A stretch of DNA of 64,000 bases from Oryzias latipes (Eukaryota > Chordata > Actinopteri > Beloniformes > Adrianichthyidae). The notes beneath the pieces were generated by a model, which ran no database searches, had not been told where the DNA came from, and worked only from the letters and a program-made list of their open reading frames with translations. Made by a program: the position numbers and the translations under genes. Where the stretch lies: NCBI RefSeq assembly GCF_002234675.1, contig NC_019880.2, forward strand, positions 14,869,756-14,933,755, read 5' to 3'. Below are positions 12,201 to 28,900 of this stretch, piece after piece. The stretch's first letter is position 1. Every line of letters starts with the position of its first letter.

Positions 12201-15200
12201 TTTTTGTAATTAGGAGAAAATTTGCTTAGATTTTTGCAATTTCTCTGAAAATTCTGAATAATATTTTAGCCTTTTTGCAGTTGAATTTTGTTTCCCTGAT
12301 ATATCTAGCAGTTTAACACTTGCTGCCTCTACTTCAAAAACACAAACACGTCAATATCTTTGACATGCAGTCAGAGCAGGAAGGAGGTCAACAGACCCTG
12401 GCTGGTGATATAAATCCGCTTTGAAGTCCTAAAAGCTCTTATCTGACAGAGATATGAAAGTCGACAGATATTATTGTTCATATGATAATGCGATCTGAGG
12501 AAAAGCAGACAAGCCCATGTTGTAGACCTACAGGATATTTGTCCAAAGGCTCTGTGAGCAAGGCATCTCCAAATAGGGTTTTGCAGTAGTTGGCCATCTT
12601 TTCTTGCTGTTTAACCCTGAAAGAAATCAAAGGAATCTCTGTCATAAAAGCTTTCTGCTGTAGATTCAATGCCTTCAGCTACATCCACCACATTTTTGTT
12701 GCTTTTCAATTACGACATCCTGATATTGTTGCATTGTGGCTACAGCTTTTTATGGCAGCTTTGGGCCCTTACGAGTCCACGTGGTTCTCAAACGAGAGGA
12801 TGACCGGGTATTTGGAGGTCTTGAAGGCACTCTCTGCAATAGCTTCAATCACGTCCTTTAAAAAAAAAAATGATGTCACAATATGAATTTACATTAACGT
12901 GAATGACATAAACGGATGCTGAAATCTGTGAGAGAAAAAAGAAATGAAACAAGAGCTGAACTCTTCAGTTGAGGCTTTCAAAGCCATTCTCTGAAAACAT
13001 AAACAGAGACACATGAAAGCCTCAGAGTGGACTAAAAGGAGGCTTACAGGAGGTAAACTGAACTATGCTCAGGGGACTGTAAGGCTTCAGCAGCCCATAA
13101 ATGGGAGTGTGAGCTGCTTGTGTACATTTGTGCCTTTTAAGCCTTTCCTGCACTTATGCTCCTTGTTTCAAATCTTAATGTCTCAAATAAATCAAGTAAA
13201 TCGAAATATCTGCCACTTGAATCTGTTTTTATTGTCCTAATAAAAGCAAAAACCCTATCGTCATCATGTTTTTTATTACATTTTGCAGTATCCAAATGGC
13301 CTATAAATAAACTTTTCTTTTTTGCAAATCATGCTTCTGCATCAAATTTGCATTTTTAATAATGACCTTGAAGAGAATCTCAGTGGTCATGGTGAAGCCA
13401 TGGGTGATGATGGGCTCTTCATCTGGAGGTTTTCCCTTCCAGCAGTCCAGCTCCAGACACCGACATCCAGACAGAAGACACTGACGGTACATCTCAGGAG
13501 AGGACACGCCTGAAAACTGACCAGCTACACAAGGAAGACATGTAAATAATTAAAACTAAAGGCAAACTACAGAAAGGGAAATGTGATGCATTAGTTTGGA
13601 GGACTTCGCAGGGGGTTCGACAGGAAAAGGAAAGTGGTGCATTTGACCTGTTAGATAAGTGTTATGGGAAGACTTGATGAAGTAATGGGGTAGGGGTTGG
13701 GTCATATCCTGACTCTTTGCTAGCTTGTCTTGCATGACGACTGATGTCTCAGGACCCATCAGGAAGAACAAAAGACCTTCTGGAGAAATAAAGCCTGCAG
13801 ATAAAAATTACAATTAAAAAGGTCCAACTTTATTTAGGTCATCACATATTAAGCTGGTCTTCTGTGAGGCTCACCTCTGTTTGAATTCGTAGAGATGGGC
13901 TCATACTTGTCAATCAAAGCCTTGATCTGGTCTTGTCGCAGACGTGGAAACAGCTCCTCATTGAGCCGGGAGTCCCTCTGCTTCTCATAGAGGAACTTGG
14001 TGAAGTTCTCCTTGCTCATTGTGGGTTTGGTGGAGCTGGGGTGAAAAATGTGGCATAACAGTTACATCAGCAAGGCACCCATTGTGTCTCACAGCCATTG
14101 CAGTCTACCACCTGAACGCATACACATAGCTGCAGACGAGCCCTAACACAAAGTATATAACAGAATTTCATATAATTAAAGCAGCATCAGAGGATTTCTT
14201 GATGCTAAACTAATAAAAAAAATTCGGGAAGTGTAATTTGAAAAGCACAAAAGTAGACTCACTAAGAAGTGAAAATCTCATAGATTTCAGGCCGAGGACA
14301 CAGATTCATCATGAAGGTCCTGAAGGCTGCTTCAGTGAACACATCCGCTTTCATAGAGTCATACTGAAGCAGAAAGACAAAAATTGATTCTAATAAATGA
14401 AAATTGAGTAAATAAAAGTTTTAACACCGTCTAGAGCATGAGATTGTAATTTTCTACCTTTCCCTTTGGGAGGTGTGCTGCAGCTAAGGCACTTTCCACC
14501 CTTTTTTTGTCGGCAGGAAACATCTTGTAAATGCTGGGAAAACACAAGTAGAAAGGCTGAGACAAAAATCATGAAAATCTGCCATTCTGACTCATCCTGG
14601 AACGGAGTACTGTGACCTACTTCTTCACTGGAATCTTGCCATCCTTGTTGGTTTGGAGGGAAATGCGGACGTATCTGCAGTTCAATGTACATTACTGTTA
14701 ACTGTCACTTTAATTCCAAGCTTAGTAAAAGAACATTGTTTTACTTTCCAAAAAATTTACTCACATTTTCTCCAAAAAGACTTGTCTGCATGCATTGTTT
14801 CTTGCAGCATTATAAGAAATCGCAAGAATATCGTTCGCCCAGTTCTGTCGTGCATTTAGAAAGAAGCGGGAAGTCAGTTATAAATTTGCATCATGACCTC
14901 AGACTTCAATATTAAATGCACAAAACGATTTCCACTAGATGGCATCAACAAAGCAACACTCTGGGATGTGATAGCAGCAAAGTTTAGATTTGAAGAAGAC
15001 AATCGTAATTTCATTACTGCTAATTGAATCTGGCTGTTGGAGTCATAATGTCTGATAAAACCAAACAGTTAGCAGACGGTTTCTTATTAACAGGGATGCA
15101 GGGGCTTATTGTGTAACGGCTGACAGCCAGTGGCGTGCTTGAGCAATTAAACCAAGTGTTCAACTAATACAGTGTGATTACCTGTGTCACTTTGTCTTTT

Positions 15201-16923
15201 GAGGCAAAGAAGTTGTGATATGTCAGATTCACCATGTCTGGACCTGAAACGATGGTCAAGGTTTTGGCAAGGTGGTTGCTGTCAGGAAAATCCAGGTTGA
15301 ACACATTACGGACTTTTGGATGCTGTGAAAAGAGGGAAAAAAGAAGCATTGAGTTGAGACATCCCTTTGTGTGTCCCATTCTTAAACCAGCCACTGCCGT
15401 TGCTCTTGCTGACGCTGACGTCAAACGTGGAGCAGATTTCCCAAACAGCCCCTGAGGGGCAAAAGAGGATGCACTGCACCCCTACTGAATTGACTAAGCG
15501 CTCCAGGCCTTCCCTAAGGAAAACAACAGACTGCAGCTGCATATGGCAATACCCTCTGCAGGCCAGTGAGAGATGCAGAATCAACAAACGTCAGCCTCCA
15601 GCGCAATAAAGAAAAAAAAGGAAAGAAGCGTGCGTTTATGTTTGTGAGCATCTGCTGCTTCATGCAGTTGAGGAGTAACCCTGGTGTGTTTGCCCTGTGC
15701 TGTTTTTGCATTGCAAATACGCTTTTTGGATTAATGAGCAAATTTGGGTCCTGACACATCATTTGTATATTTGCAGAGATTCTTACACAAGAGGCAAATG
15801 AATTTGACTAAATTGGATTTGAGCGTGTACTACTACAATGTATTACAATGTATACTCACTTTGGGAAGTTTGGCATATTTTCCTGTTCTGGTATCTCTGA
15901 TTGTGTTAACGTCCAGGAATGTTGTCTCCTACAAAACCAAAAAAGAAAATCAAATCCAGCTCTAAATTCTAAATCCAGGCACAGAGCCAAATATGGATTG
16001 AGGTATGTGTCATCGTTGGGGGGGGGGGACCAAAAGCAAACAGAGGGATTTGTTTTGTTTGTGTGAAGAACATGTCGCTGCATTGTCTTAAAGCAGGAAA
16101 TCAGCTGTTCTTTTTTTTTAAGTCCAAGTGTTCACAAATATTCTGTGATCCTCAACAAAACAGGAGCTCAGACGAGCTCAGACAACAATAAATGTGGGTT
16201 TTAGGGATTTTCTGGCGTCAAACCAGAAGGAATTTCATGAAAAACCAAAACCCGGATAAGCAAAATCGCACATTAGGATTAATCAATCAGTCCTGGATGC
16301 CCTCTACCTGCTTGGTATGTAGATCTATGAAGAATCACATACAATCTGATTTATTGCACTGTGTTTGAGTCTGCACTAAAAAGGCAAAAGCTTATAAAGT
16401 CACATAGAAAAATAAGTGACAAATGAAATGTTATCCGGTAATATTCTACAACACTCATTTATTTATTATTTCACATTTACTAATCTGACATACTTTTATC
16501 CAAAAGACCTACCAAGATTTTTGTATAAGGAACAAAGTAGAGATTAGAATGTTGTTCAGTGTCACAATGACTAAGACCCTTCAATTCGGAAATAAACAAA
16601 TAATATAGATTAAAAAAAGGAAGAATGTTAAGTGTATTGAGGGTAATACTGAAGTAGTGATGACCTTGCTTTGGTTCATCCAGTACACATAGAACCCTTT
16701 TGGATCCATCTTCATCGTCACCGGAACAGTCTTTGTCGAATCCTTAAAAAAATGACATTTTAAAACACAATTTAATTTACGTTTGTCAAATTTATGTAAG
16801 AATTGAACTCAATTTATTTTATTTTATTTCTTTACTCACCTCTGACCACTTGGTAAATCTTTCTCCTTTGACCAAATAGTCTTTGACCTCTGGAGGGTCC
16901 AGAAAGTACCTTTTCTTATTCAT
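3229..16923 (-). CDS. plcb2: Phospholipase C beta 2 (32 coding exons)
   Basis: PLC-beta enzymes hydrolyse PIP2 to IP3 and diacylglycerol at the plasma membrane, driven by Gq and G-beta-gamma. Exons, 5' to 3': 16923-16840, 16742-16665, 15928-15860, 15322-15182, 14844-14765, 14674-14621, 14533-14458, 14363-14263, 14035-13875, 13794-13648, 13524-13367, 12855-12773, 12616-12532, 12078-11871, 11804-11719, 11639-11543, 11454-11370, 11258-11134, 10924-10773, 10592-10428, 10354-10255, 10132-10028, 9907-9843, 9713-9623, 9544-9158, 9096-8913, 8598-8457, 7373-7309, 6873-6817, 6684-6627, 4184-4101, 3399-3229. They sum to 3744 nt in one frame (1247 aa; mammalian PLCB2 is about 1185). Order: PH, EF-hand region, X domain (SSHNTYLT with His325; ELDCWKGKP with Glu355 and Asp357; ITHGFTM with His372), acidic X-Y linker, Y domain ([18 protein letters not shown]), C2, then a charged C-terminal domain. 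PLCB2 fits better than PLCB1, 3 or 4 at QMVALN.QTMDFPMQ and in the last exon (AEVKEAV). Exons 28-30 are the least certain. Confidence 0.93.
5870..6045 (+). repeat. Dispersed fish repeat fragment in plcb2 intron
   Basis: The block has the phrase CTGCATTTGGATCC followed by a run to TTGTGACAG, and is recognisably like the end of repeats common in teleost genomes. A similar end occurs at about 40200-40352 (CTGCATTTTGTGTCC...CCTGACAG). It lies in the 2.4-kb intron between exons 30 and 31. Family not assigned. Confidence 0.4.
7985..8345. repeat. MITE-like repeat, copy 1 (GACCCACTCTGATGAAAA family)
   Basis: It starts with GACCCACTCTGATGAAAAC and contains a block (AACTCCTGCC...CAAATTTCTAATGAACT) that recurs in inverted orientation near 30070-30110 and 45465-45525. 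It lies in the plcb2 intron between exons 27 and 28. Boundaries approximate. Confidence 0.5.
10770..10775 (-). promoter_or_regulatory. Non-canonical GC splice donor of plcb2 exon 19
   Basis: The exon reads ...ATC AAG followed by GCAGAT instead of a GT donor. Joining here gives [15 protein letters not shown], which matches the family without gap (human TLSIT-VISGQFLSE). The nearest in-frame GT donor, before GTCTAT, would add eight residues that are absent from the family. Confidence 0.7.
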
Positions 16924-20290
<3,367 letters not shown>

Positions 20291-20958
20291 ATGGCGATCA
20301 GAGCCAACAGGACATGGAACGAAGCGCGGGCCTATCACTGTACACACTTTTCATTAAAACAGACTCAAGATGGAGTGTTTGCCATTCCCGCAGGTCGGAT
20401 AACACACTGGTCCAATTGCAGATGCTGAACTTACGTTAGAGCCTGAAAACTTGCCCTAGAAGAGAGCTGTTTTTCTTCTCCAAACACTGTACCCCTTTTA
20501 CTATGCGTTTTTGTTATACTTTTGAATTGTTTTAGGCCATCTGTATGCCTTAATGTCTCTCATTTACCTCAGACTCCTTCTGAGGTCGCTTGTTTGCCTA
20601 AATTTGTGGACAAATCCTGTATTTATTGAACAGCAAGGAGCGAAAAGGTGCTTTTGCAGAGCAGAAAGCACTTGAAATCACTGCCACTTATCCGTCCGTC
20701 TAACTAAGTTCTGTATTTATGAATTTTTAGATTCCTTTGATAGAGCAAAGTCTGGATTTTTGGTTAAAATATCCTGCTTTTCTTGAGTTCTGCTCAGGTA
20801 CAGTATGTGCAACCATGTAAACGTATTGTGTCTTTGGTTATATACAATAGGACAGGCATACATCTTTTGGCCTTGATAAACTTTTAGTCTATTTAGAGGA
20901 TTTTTATTAAAGGTACACTATGTAGTGTAAGTACTATATATTACAAAGTACAAATAAA
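20291..20958 (+). other. Probable inafm2 3' UTR
   Basis: AT-rich noncoding sequence follows the stop codon. The first good AATAAA on the plus strand is at 20953-20958. The transcript may extend further. Confidence 0.45.
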
Positions 20959-23263
20959 CAATCTTTAAAAAGATTCATTGCTATGATTTTATATCAGATC
21001 AATGAAGAATTGATCTTAGCACTGCAGTGCTGAGAATTTATAAGAGGTCGTTTATCCGGATAATTCTTAGGAACCTGTTGGGATTTCTGTTTACTTTTTT
21101 AAACATGAGTGAGTAAACTTCAAAGAAGTCTGTTGTAAAGGAGCAAGATCAACCGAAATTTCTCAGTTTAGGGTAAATTTAAGGACGTTTATTCACATCT
21201 CATGAGAGGGAAGTGTCTGATGTAGTCATTTCCCAGCTCTCCCATTTCCTGCAGTTCTCCACCTAAATCTCCTCAGTCATGTGCCAAACCACGAAGAGGA
21301 AGTAAGACCGGTCAGCTGTCTTGTTTTCATAGCAGTGTGCGTGTTTGTTGGGGGGGGGTATTGATTTAAGCTCTATGTTGTTGCATTGAGAGGAACACAT
21401 TGCACAATGCCACTCGGTGCTTTGATCCCACTCTTTCTGTAAGAGTTTGAGCTTTTGTGCTTGCCGTGATGGGCACCGTTCACAAACCGACCTTAAAATA
21501 GAAACAGTTGGATTTCCATGGCCACCAACTCGCCAGGATGCTAACAGTTGTCTTAACATGATGCATTTTTTAAAGGCAAGAAGCCCCATTCATCAGTGAA
21601 TGCAGCAGAATCAGAATACAAACGGTCTGAAGTGGCAAACTAAGATGCTGTGCTGCTGCAGAAGATGATCGTTGTTTTGTTTTTTCTTGTGACCCATGAG
21701 AGTAATAATGATGGGCCTATTGACTAAAGTGTTCATCTACATTGACAGTTATTGTTGGGATCTATATATATATGACTGAGGACACAGCACATAAGACAGC
21801 AAACCTACATGCAGATGATTGCATTATCTCATTTAAAAAGGCTCAACTGCTCCCTAAAAATATAAGGATGACATCACTCGCTTTGTAGCAAGAAACAAAC
21901 TATTCATTAGGATAATAAGACGTACATTAATTGTGACAATTAAAATGCAAGAAATCGTTTTTTTTGTTCAAAGGTTACTCCCTTCTTCAGAGATTACTAC
22001 AAGCACTACTTCAAGCACTCTTATCCTTAAATTTACCAGGTCCAGTGCTGCTCAGCATACAACACTGGGCACATTCAGACTGGCATGGTCAACGTTTCTG
22101 CAAAAAATAGTTTTGCAAAGTAAGACGCATTGCTGTGTTATCTTCAATATATAGCACTCCTCCCTATCATTTCGTCCTCATGATTTAGAGACTTATTCAA
22201 ACTAATGATCACAGGAACACCAGAGGCAAGGCTGCTACATTTCAAACCGTGACAAAAATGAGGAGGGATGACTGATCTGCCGTTTTCTTTCTGGGTCACA
22301 TGTCTGACCTTGTCTTAGTTTCAACTGTCCTCATCCAAAATTAAAAAAAACCCGAACTATTGCCTTGGAGTTAAAATCAAACTCATCAGAAGGGAAAATT
22401 AATCACTGGCTAATTACCTAAATCTTTGCTACAGAGTGACGCTTTTTTTGACGTTATACATCCCTTTAATCATCAACCAACATGACGTTTCCTCTAATTT
22501 TTCTTAGTTAATATGAAATCCTGAAATGAGAAGACACTTAAGTCTGAGAAATCTAACAAACAATATCCATTTAGATCTGCGTTGATCAAACCTTTCTGTT
22601 TTCTCTGTCCTGGAGCTTTTCCACAGCAGAGTACAGATAACATAAGCCTACACTGCACTTCAGTCCTCTAATACAGCCTACAGGCCCTATTTCCATAACA
22701 CCCCCACTGCTGTGTACAATTGTGTCAAACCCTTAAAAGCATTAACTCAGTATCGAATGGAACAAGGGGTGTTGTGCACACCAATAGTGGGTGTATTTTG
22801 TAGAAATCAAAATCTATCAGGTTTGTGTTGAAAAGAAGTGCATCGTACATAAAGTACATTGTTGGAAAGAGCACAGCTTGCAACCTGCTGTACGTTGTGT
22901 ACCAGCCCAGAAGGCTGCTATGGAGATAGCCTTGGGAGAAGATAATTAAATAGTAGCACCTATGGGAGGACCCGACTGTTTGAAGTGAAACAGCCCTGGA
23001 GAGGGCACAGCCTAAATTAATCAACACGTAGGGCAAGTGTGGCCCAAGGTCAAGCACTAACAAGAAATGCTGCAGAGGTGATCTATATCTCTGTCCACCT
23101 GTTTCCATGCAGGAAACCAATCATTTTTTAGGACAAAAAAAAAAAAAATCAAACCTCCCAGGACAATGACTTTATACATGTGTGCCATGCTGCTGCAGGT
23201 GCGGAGGAGGAAAAGTGTAAAAGAGCAACGAAGCACTCACACCTTTTTGAAATACTGAGGGTT
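20959..23263. other. Noncoding stretch between convergent genes
   Basis: No coding exon, RNA gene or clear mobile element was recognised. It contains short low-complexity tracts (G run near 21350, TATATATA near 21765, A run near 23137). Confidence 0.4.
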
Positions 23264-25973
23264 TTTATTGGCGTTCTGTTGCTTCCTTCTTATTTGCTCC
23301 GATGCAAATGAAGATTTGTTGCACACAAACGTGGGCTCCACACAGCAGAGATCACACCTCTACAAATTCATTCGCACAGGTATATAGGACATTCAATGAA
23401 GGTAATGCTGCAAAAAACTACACTCCTAAAAACACTCAACTGCTGCTAAAATCCATTTAAAATACACCAAATTTAGAGTTTCAAAGGCATCAGAGGTCAT
23501 GTTTTCAAACTAAAGCTTTGTACAGAAAGTAAGGCCCCTACTCAGAGAAACCCACACACCTTAACAAGGACCGACTTTTTGTGAGGATTTTTCTCCTCTA
23601 ATAATCGGCATCAACAAAAACAAATAGGTAAAGTATAAATACAAACAAAACCATACATGTCAAGTAGAAACAATCAGTCTTTCAATTGGCAAGAGTTCTC
23701 TTCCATTAATACAAACAAAAGGAAACATTACATAAAACAGAAATGACACAAATCATGTAACTTAAGTAAACCTTCAATACGAAGAGACCAATAAGCAAGG
23801 CACAACTTTCTTCATTTATGCAAGAGAAACTGTTACAAAATATGCATTAGCTGCAGTTATAATACAGTGCCAAAGGGGAATTGCATCTGGATGCCAGTGT
23901 TCTTACAAAAAAGAACAAGACTGAAGCGGACAAACCCAAATGATCAATTTTTAAACACTTGAGTTATTGGAAAATTAAATAATAGGTTGTTTCAGCATTC
24001 AACAACAGCAGTACTTTCCTGCTACAGAACAAAACTGCTGAAAATAACACTAGGAAGACAGGATATTTTTAATTAAAAACAGAAAAGCTGTGCTTTAGGG
24101 AGCATTAAAGGGGTCACTGGTGAAATGATTTTACTCTAGGTTGAGTTATTTAAGTTAAGTTAATGTTTCAATTCTTATTTTTTACTTGAATACATTACCT
24201 TGACATAATTCAGTCACATGTCTATTTAAAAGGCAAAGTGCTTAAGAGTTGGTTTTACACAAGAAGTGAAATAATACTTTTATTTTACGAGATGTTTTGC
24301 AGAATTTTTACCCATGCCACCCTCATAGAAGGTAAAGCTATTGTGGGTTATTATTAGTTTTAGATGCAATTTCATTGTATTGCAGACTTTACATATTAGT
24401 AGCTATTTTTGGGAACAGTTCAAAACTGAATCCTAATTACTGACAAACATGCATTTTAGCAAAACAATGATTTGGTGTTTTTGACTTCCTAATGCTGAAA
24501 GGATAATCAATATAATAGCATTTTTTGTGATGCATTTAATGTATTAACCTACAAAAAACAAATTTGCAGGTTTTGAAGTTTAGTGAATAACGGCTCAGAA
24601 TATCATTTCGGGACACTGCGTCATTAACCTCTGATGAGTTTAAAGTCAGTAAAGGAGGACAAAAACACACTAAGGCTGTTTCTAAACAGAATTAAGAGCA
24701 TAAGGTCAGCTGCTGATAATCTTGTGAATCAAATCAGTTGATTATTTGCTTCATAGAGCCCATAAAAAATGTGTACTTTGCAGTGCTGGGACATCCATAA
24801 AGAGGAGGAGACAAGCTCAAAAAAGTTTAATAAAAAAAATAAGAAGACTAAAAAGGATGGATTGTCTGGAAGGTTAAAAGATGATACTTAAGTCTTAAAC
24901 ACATCACCATCACTAAAGTCTGCAAAGTTTCATTTGAAACCACACAACTTGGAAAGGGATGGACAACTCTGCACAGATTGGTGAGATGTGACCACAAAGC
25001 AGTAATAACTTAAGCTATCATGTCAGGCGGCATAAGTGTGATTACTTGGGGTTACCTTTAAGAACAAAAATCTGGAATCACATGTTCCATCAATCCGTCC
25101 TTCTTCTTCCATTTATTCCCTTTCGGGGTCACGGGGCTGCCGGAGCCTATCCCGGCCACTTAAGTGCTTTAGGAGTCAAAGTCTGGACCTAAACTGCTTG
25201 GAAGGAACCTATGAGAGCTGGTATACAAGGAATTGAAAAAGTTTGCACCCTGGAACAACTTCAGTTGTGAACCAGCACTTTATAAATAAACTGGGATGAA
25301 AAAGTCACTTACTAATAATTTGATCACAAAAAAAACATTTCTGTCTAAGTGAGATCTGACAAACTCTTAGAACATTTTGCCTTTTCACATTTTTTTCTGT
25401 TTTTTGATGGCATGTTTGTCCCAAAAAGCATATTACAAGCTGGTATTCCTTTCAGGTTGTGGATTAGAAAACAAATTTTACTGTACATCATAACACAAAA
25501 AAATGTACATTCAAAGAGGAAGTACTTTCTTTTTCACGGGTTTAAACTATGAAGACTGTTGTGCATCTGCAACCAAACTATACAGACATTATTTTAAAGA
25601 GATCTAAGGCAGATTTAGGCACTAAATAATTGGACAGTAGCTTTAGTTTATTGTCACCTAAGGTATAAACTGATTAGCTAGCCCCATGGCAGGTACTTTA
25701 AAATGTCTGTACAATGTAAACATTCAGTCATATTGCACTCAAGCAGCATACTTACATACTAAAATCATATCAGTACACCAACTTGTATACCCATAAAGTG
25801 CTTAGATGGGAAAAAAATCTCCAAAACGATCCCACCTTCCTGTTGCTAATCTATATTGAACGAGACACAGCACAGCAAAGAAAAAGCAAGGTTTTGCTTG
25901 AAAGCCACCAGAGCGAAAAGCATCCAAGCACTGTGTTTTGATTTCTGTATTTACAGTTCATCCTCAAAACATG
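23264..25973 (-). other. Probable long 3' UTR of ccdc9b
   Basis: After the ccdc9b stop codon (25974-25976) about 2.7 kb of AT-rich noncoding sequence runs to an AATAAA on the minus strand (TTTATT at 23264-23269). Other AATAAA sites lie within, for example near 25109, so shorter forms are possible. A dispersed fish repeat (GGGGTCACGGGGCTGCCGG and neighbours) is embedded at about 25085-25165. Confidence 0.35.
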
Positions 25974-28900
25974 TCACACGATCTTCCCGTGCTCCCTTGC
26001 CTGTGAAAAGAGGAAAAACAGAGATATTTACAGCAAAAACTATAATTTACTATTTATGTAACCGCTTCTCTGCATGAGCGATTCGGGTGGGCGGCTGACA
26101 GATTATGTGTTGCAGCGGATGATGGGTTGGCGCTTTCTGCACTCTGTCAGAACTCAAACGTGGTGTTTGGGTAAAAGCTGCAAAATAAATCTTTCCGATC
26201 CATTTGCACCTCAAACACCCATCGGTCCATTTACACGGCCATCAAGACCCCCCCAGTACCACCTTTTTTTCTGGCACTGACCTTGTCACTGCTGGTGGTG
26301 TGTGTGGGGTGGCTTTCTCCTGACTCCTTGCTCAGAACAGACAGACCAGAGTCTATTCGTTCCTCTATCAATCAAAGAGAAACGGATTGTTTGTGTTTGT
26401 GGAACAAATTGCAGTTGTACAGTTGTTTTATACCTGTGTTTGTGTTGCTGATGGTGAGCGCTGTCCGTTCTACAGGTTGGATGGAGCCCTCATGCAGTGC
26501 AGCTTTGGCTTTTTCACCAGGTTTGCTTTCATTTTTAGTGTCAGGTGACTGATGCCGGGGAACAGGAGGAGAAGACGGTCCAGCCTCGTTATTCTGGCAA
26601 ACACACAGCTGCGACCTTTGACCTTCAGGCCGACTCTTTTTTGGTGAGGAAGCGTTTGCAGAGCCTCTGGATTCTGAACTGCCACTCTCCTGAGACATTG
26701 TTTTTTGCTTCACAGGAGGCTTCTGGATGAGCTCTTCTAAGAAGCGCACCCTCTTTTCTGAGCCCCGAGGAGAAAAGACCTCTGGTTTCGCCTGAGGGGG
26801 GGAACACTCTTTCATGCTGTCGGTTGAAAATCTTTCAAGAAGTGGACTCTGTGGCTCTGGGCTCATCTTTGCCCTCAAGTCTGAATCTTTCGGTTCTTCT
26901 CCATCAGCCTTTGTGAGAGCATCCAGTTCTTCAAGGAACTCTTCCAATGTTGTGTCAGTAGTCTAAAGAAATGTTGTTTCAAACACTCAATCATTTCTCA
27001 ACTAATGTAATTCATACTTTTAAGATTACAGGTCTTACCTGAGGATTTTCACCATCATCATTTGGCTGCCATCTGAAAAATATACACTCCTGTCACCTCT
27101 GCACATGTAAAAACTTCCATTATTTTACTTGTAATTTGATTGACTAAAGCTGCTAAGTTCTGCACAATGAGAACATTTGACAAAGATTTGATTTTTTTCA
27201 TAATCGTTGCTGTTTTTTACATCAGAAACAAAACCAAGCGAAGCTTGCCTGAAACCATCAGTGCAGTTAAATGTTGAATTTAAAGACGTAGGTTTCAAAC
27301 CTTCATTTAGAATATAGAAATGATTTAAAAATACTTTTTGGTGAACTGACGGAAGAAAAACAAGGGTTTTGTAGTGAAAACGATAGTTTAAAAATACACT
27401 GAAAGTCACAGTTTAGCATTCACATTCTACAACAATGTAAAAATATTGTTCTAACCTTTTCTTATGAAAAACATTTTTAAACACTTAACTGTAGTGCAAA
27501 ATACTTTAAGGATTTGTGGAAATATAGAATGAAAAATATTAAAATAAAGTAAAATAATATGAAAATGTAAAAACATTAAGATGTGGATACATAAAATAAA
27601 CTGTCTAGAATTTCAAGAATGTAAACTTTGTTGTGTGTCAGCTGGTATCAAACCCCAATGTTCATTCACAGGTTTGAAACTAACCAGGACAAATCAGAGT
27701 TGCAATCCCTAGAATGACCACTAGAGGCTGGTGTCTGAAATGAGTAACTACCCTTTAACTCCCATGTCATTAAATCGGATTTCATAGGAAAACAAAGCCA
27801 TATACAACACGGTTTCAAACACTTTTATCGATGGATGCTGCATTCTTTCTCACCCTCAACATTGTGTGAGGGGTAGTTTATTTCTAAATAAAAAATGTTT
27901 TAAACATCAAAATTCACAAGGTAAACACTGTGATTACAACTGTCAACTCAAGTAGTTCTGAAGGCTTTTCAATCCACAACTTAAACCTTTGTAGACTTGT
28001 GGCTTTAAGATCTGAGCAATACCTAAACCGAGAAAGTCTCCTGAGCATCACAGGCCCCCATCTCTGCACACTCGGTATATCCAGAAGCCAAAGAAGTCAT
28101 AAAAAAGAAAAAAGTGTCCAGAGAGATGTGAATGAAAACGTTTGTGTTATTTAAACAGCTGTCTCATCTTCTAAATCAAGTCTCATGACAACCCAGGGAA
28201 TTTGTACACAAGGGCACAGTGCAGAAAAACAAAACGACCTTCCCATTTCCTTTTTGCTAAATCCTGTTACCCTGTTATTTTCTTTTCTCATGACAGTCCT
28301 GATAGATGTCCCCATGTTTGAAGTGGCATGAGCATTTCATGCATGGCGTTCAGCTGTTACTGACCTCCTGGCTCGCCCCGTCAGACGATCTTTGCCTTTG
28401 GCTTTGCTGCTCATCACAAGCACGTTTTTAGCTGTCTTGTCTTTCCCTCGCTTCTCATGACCTGAAGCAGTGGAACACCCAAAGTAACATTTCAAAGTAA
28501 CATTAAAGGATAATTTGATGTTAAATAATCAACAATAAGTGGGACACCTCTTGAGTCACTGCCCGCCTTTCTTCTTGGATTTCTTCCACCTGGAAAAATT
28601 CAGAAATCGTGTTTATTTTTGAAAAATCCCTTTCCTATTACTGTTTGGTTGGTTTTATTACCTCTGCTGGAAGCCCCCCAGTCTCCATCAGCGAGGGATT
28701 TACCTGAAAACCTAGAAGCCCAGACTCAGTTCAGACAGAGGCAACTAACAAACAAATCATGATCATGTTTTACAATGATCCAAGATTGTGAAGCTCATAA
28801 AAAAATTCCTGTGATATTTCAGCCACTCTCAGGACATTTTTCTTACAGTGAAATTCTGCAGAGACTATTCTCCATGAGTTATCTCTCAACATTTGAAAAG

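Noticed and set aside
22725-23120. 131-residue minus-strand frame between the convergent genes
   Set aside because: No splice context, codon pattern or family similarity; likely chance in the region around the 3' UTRs.
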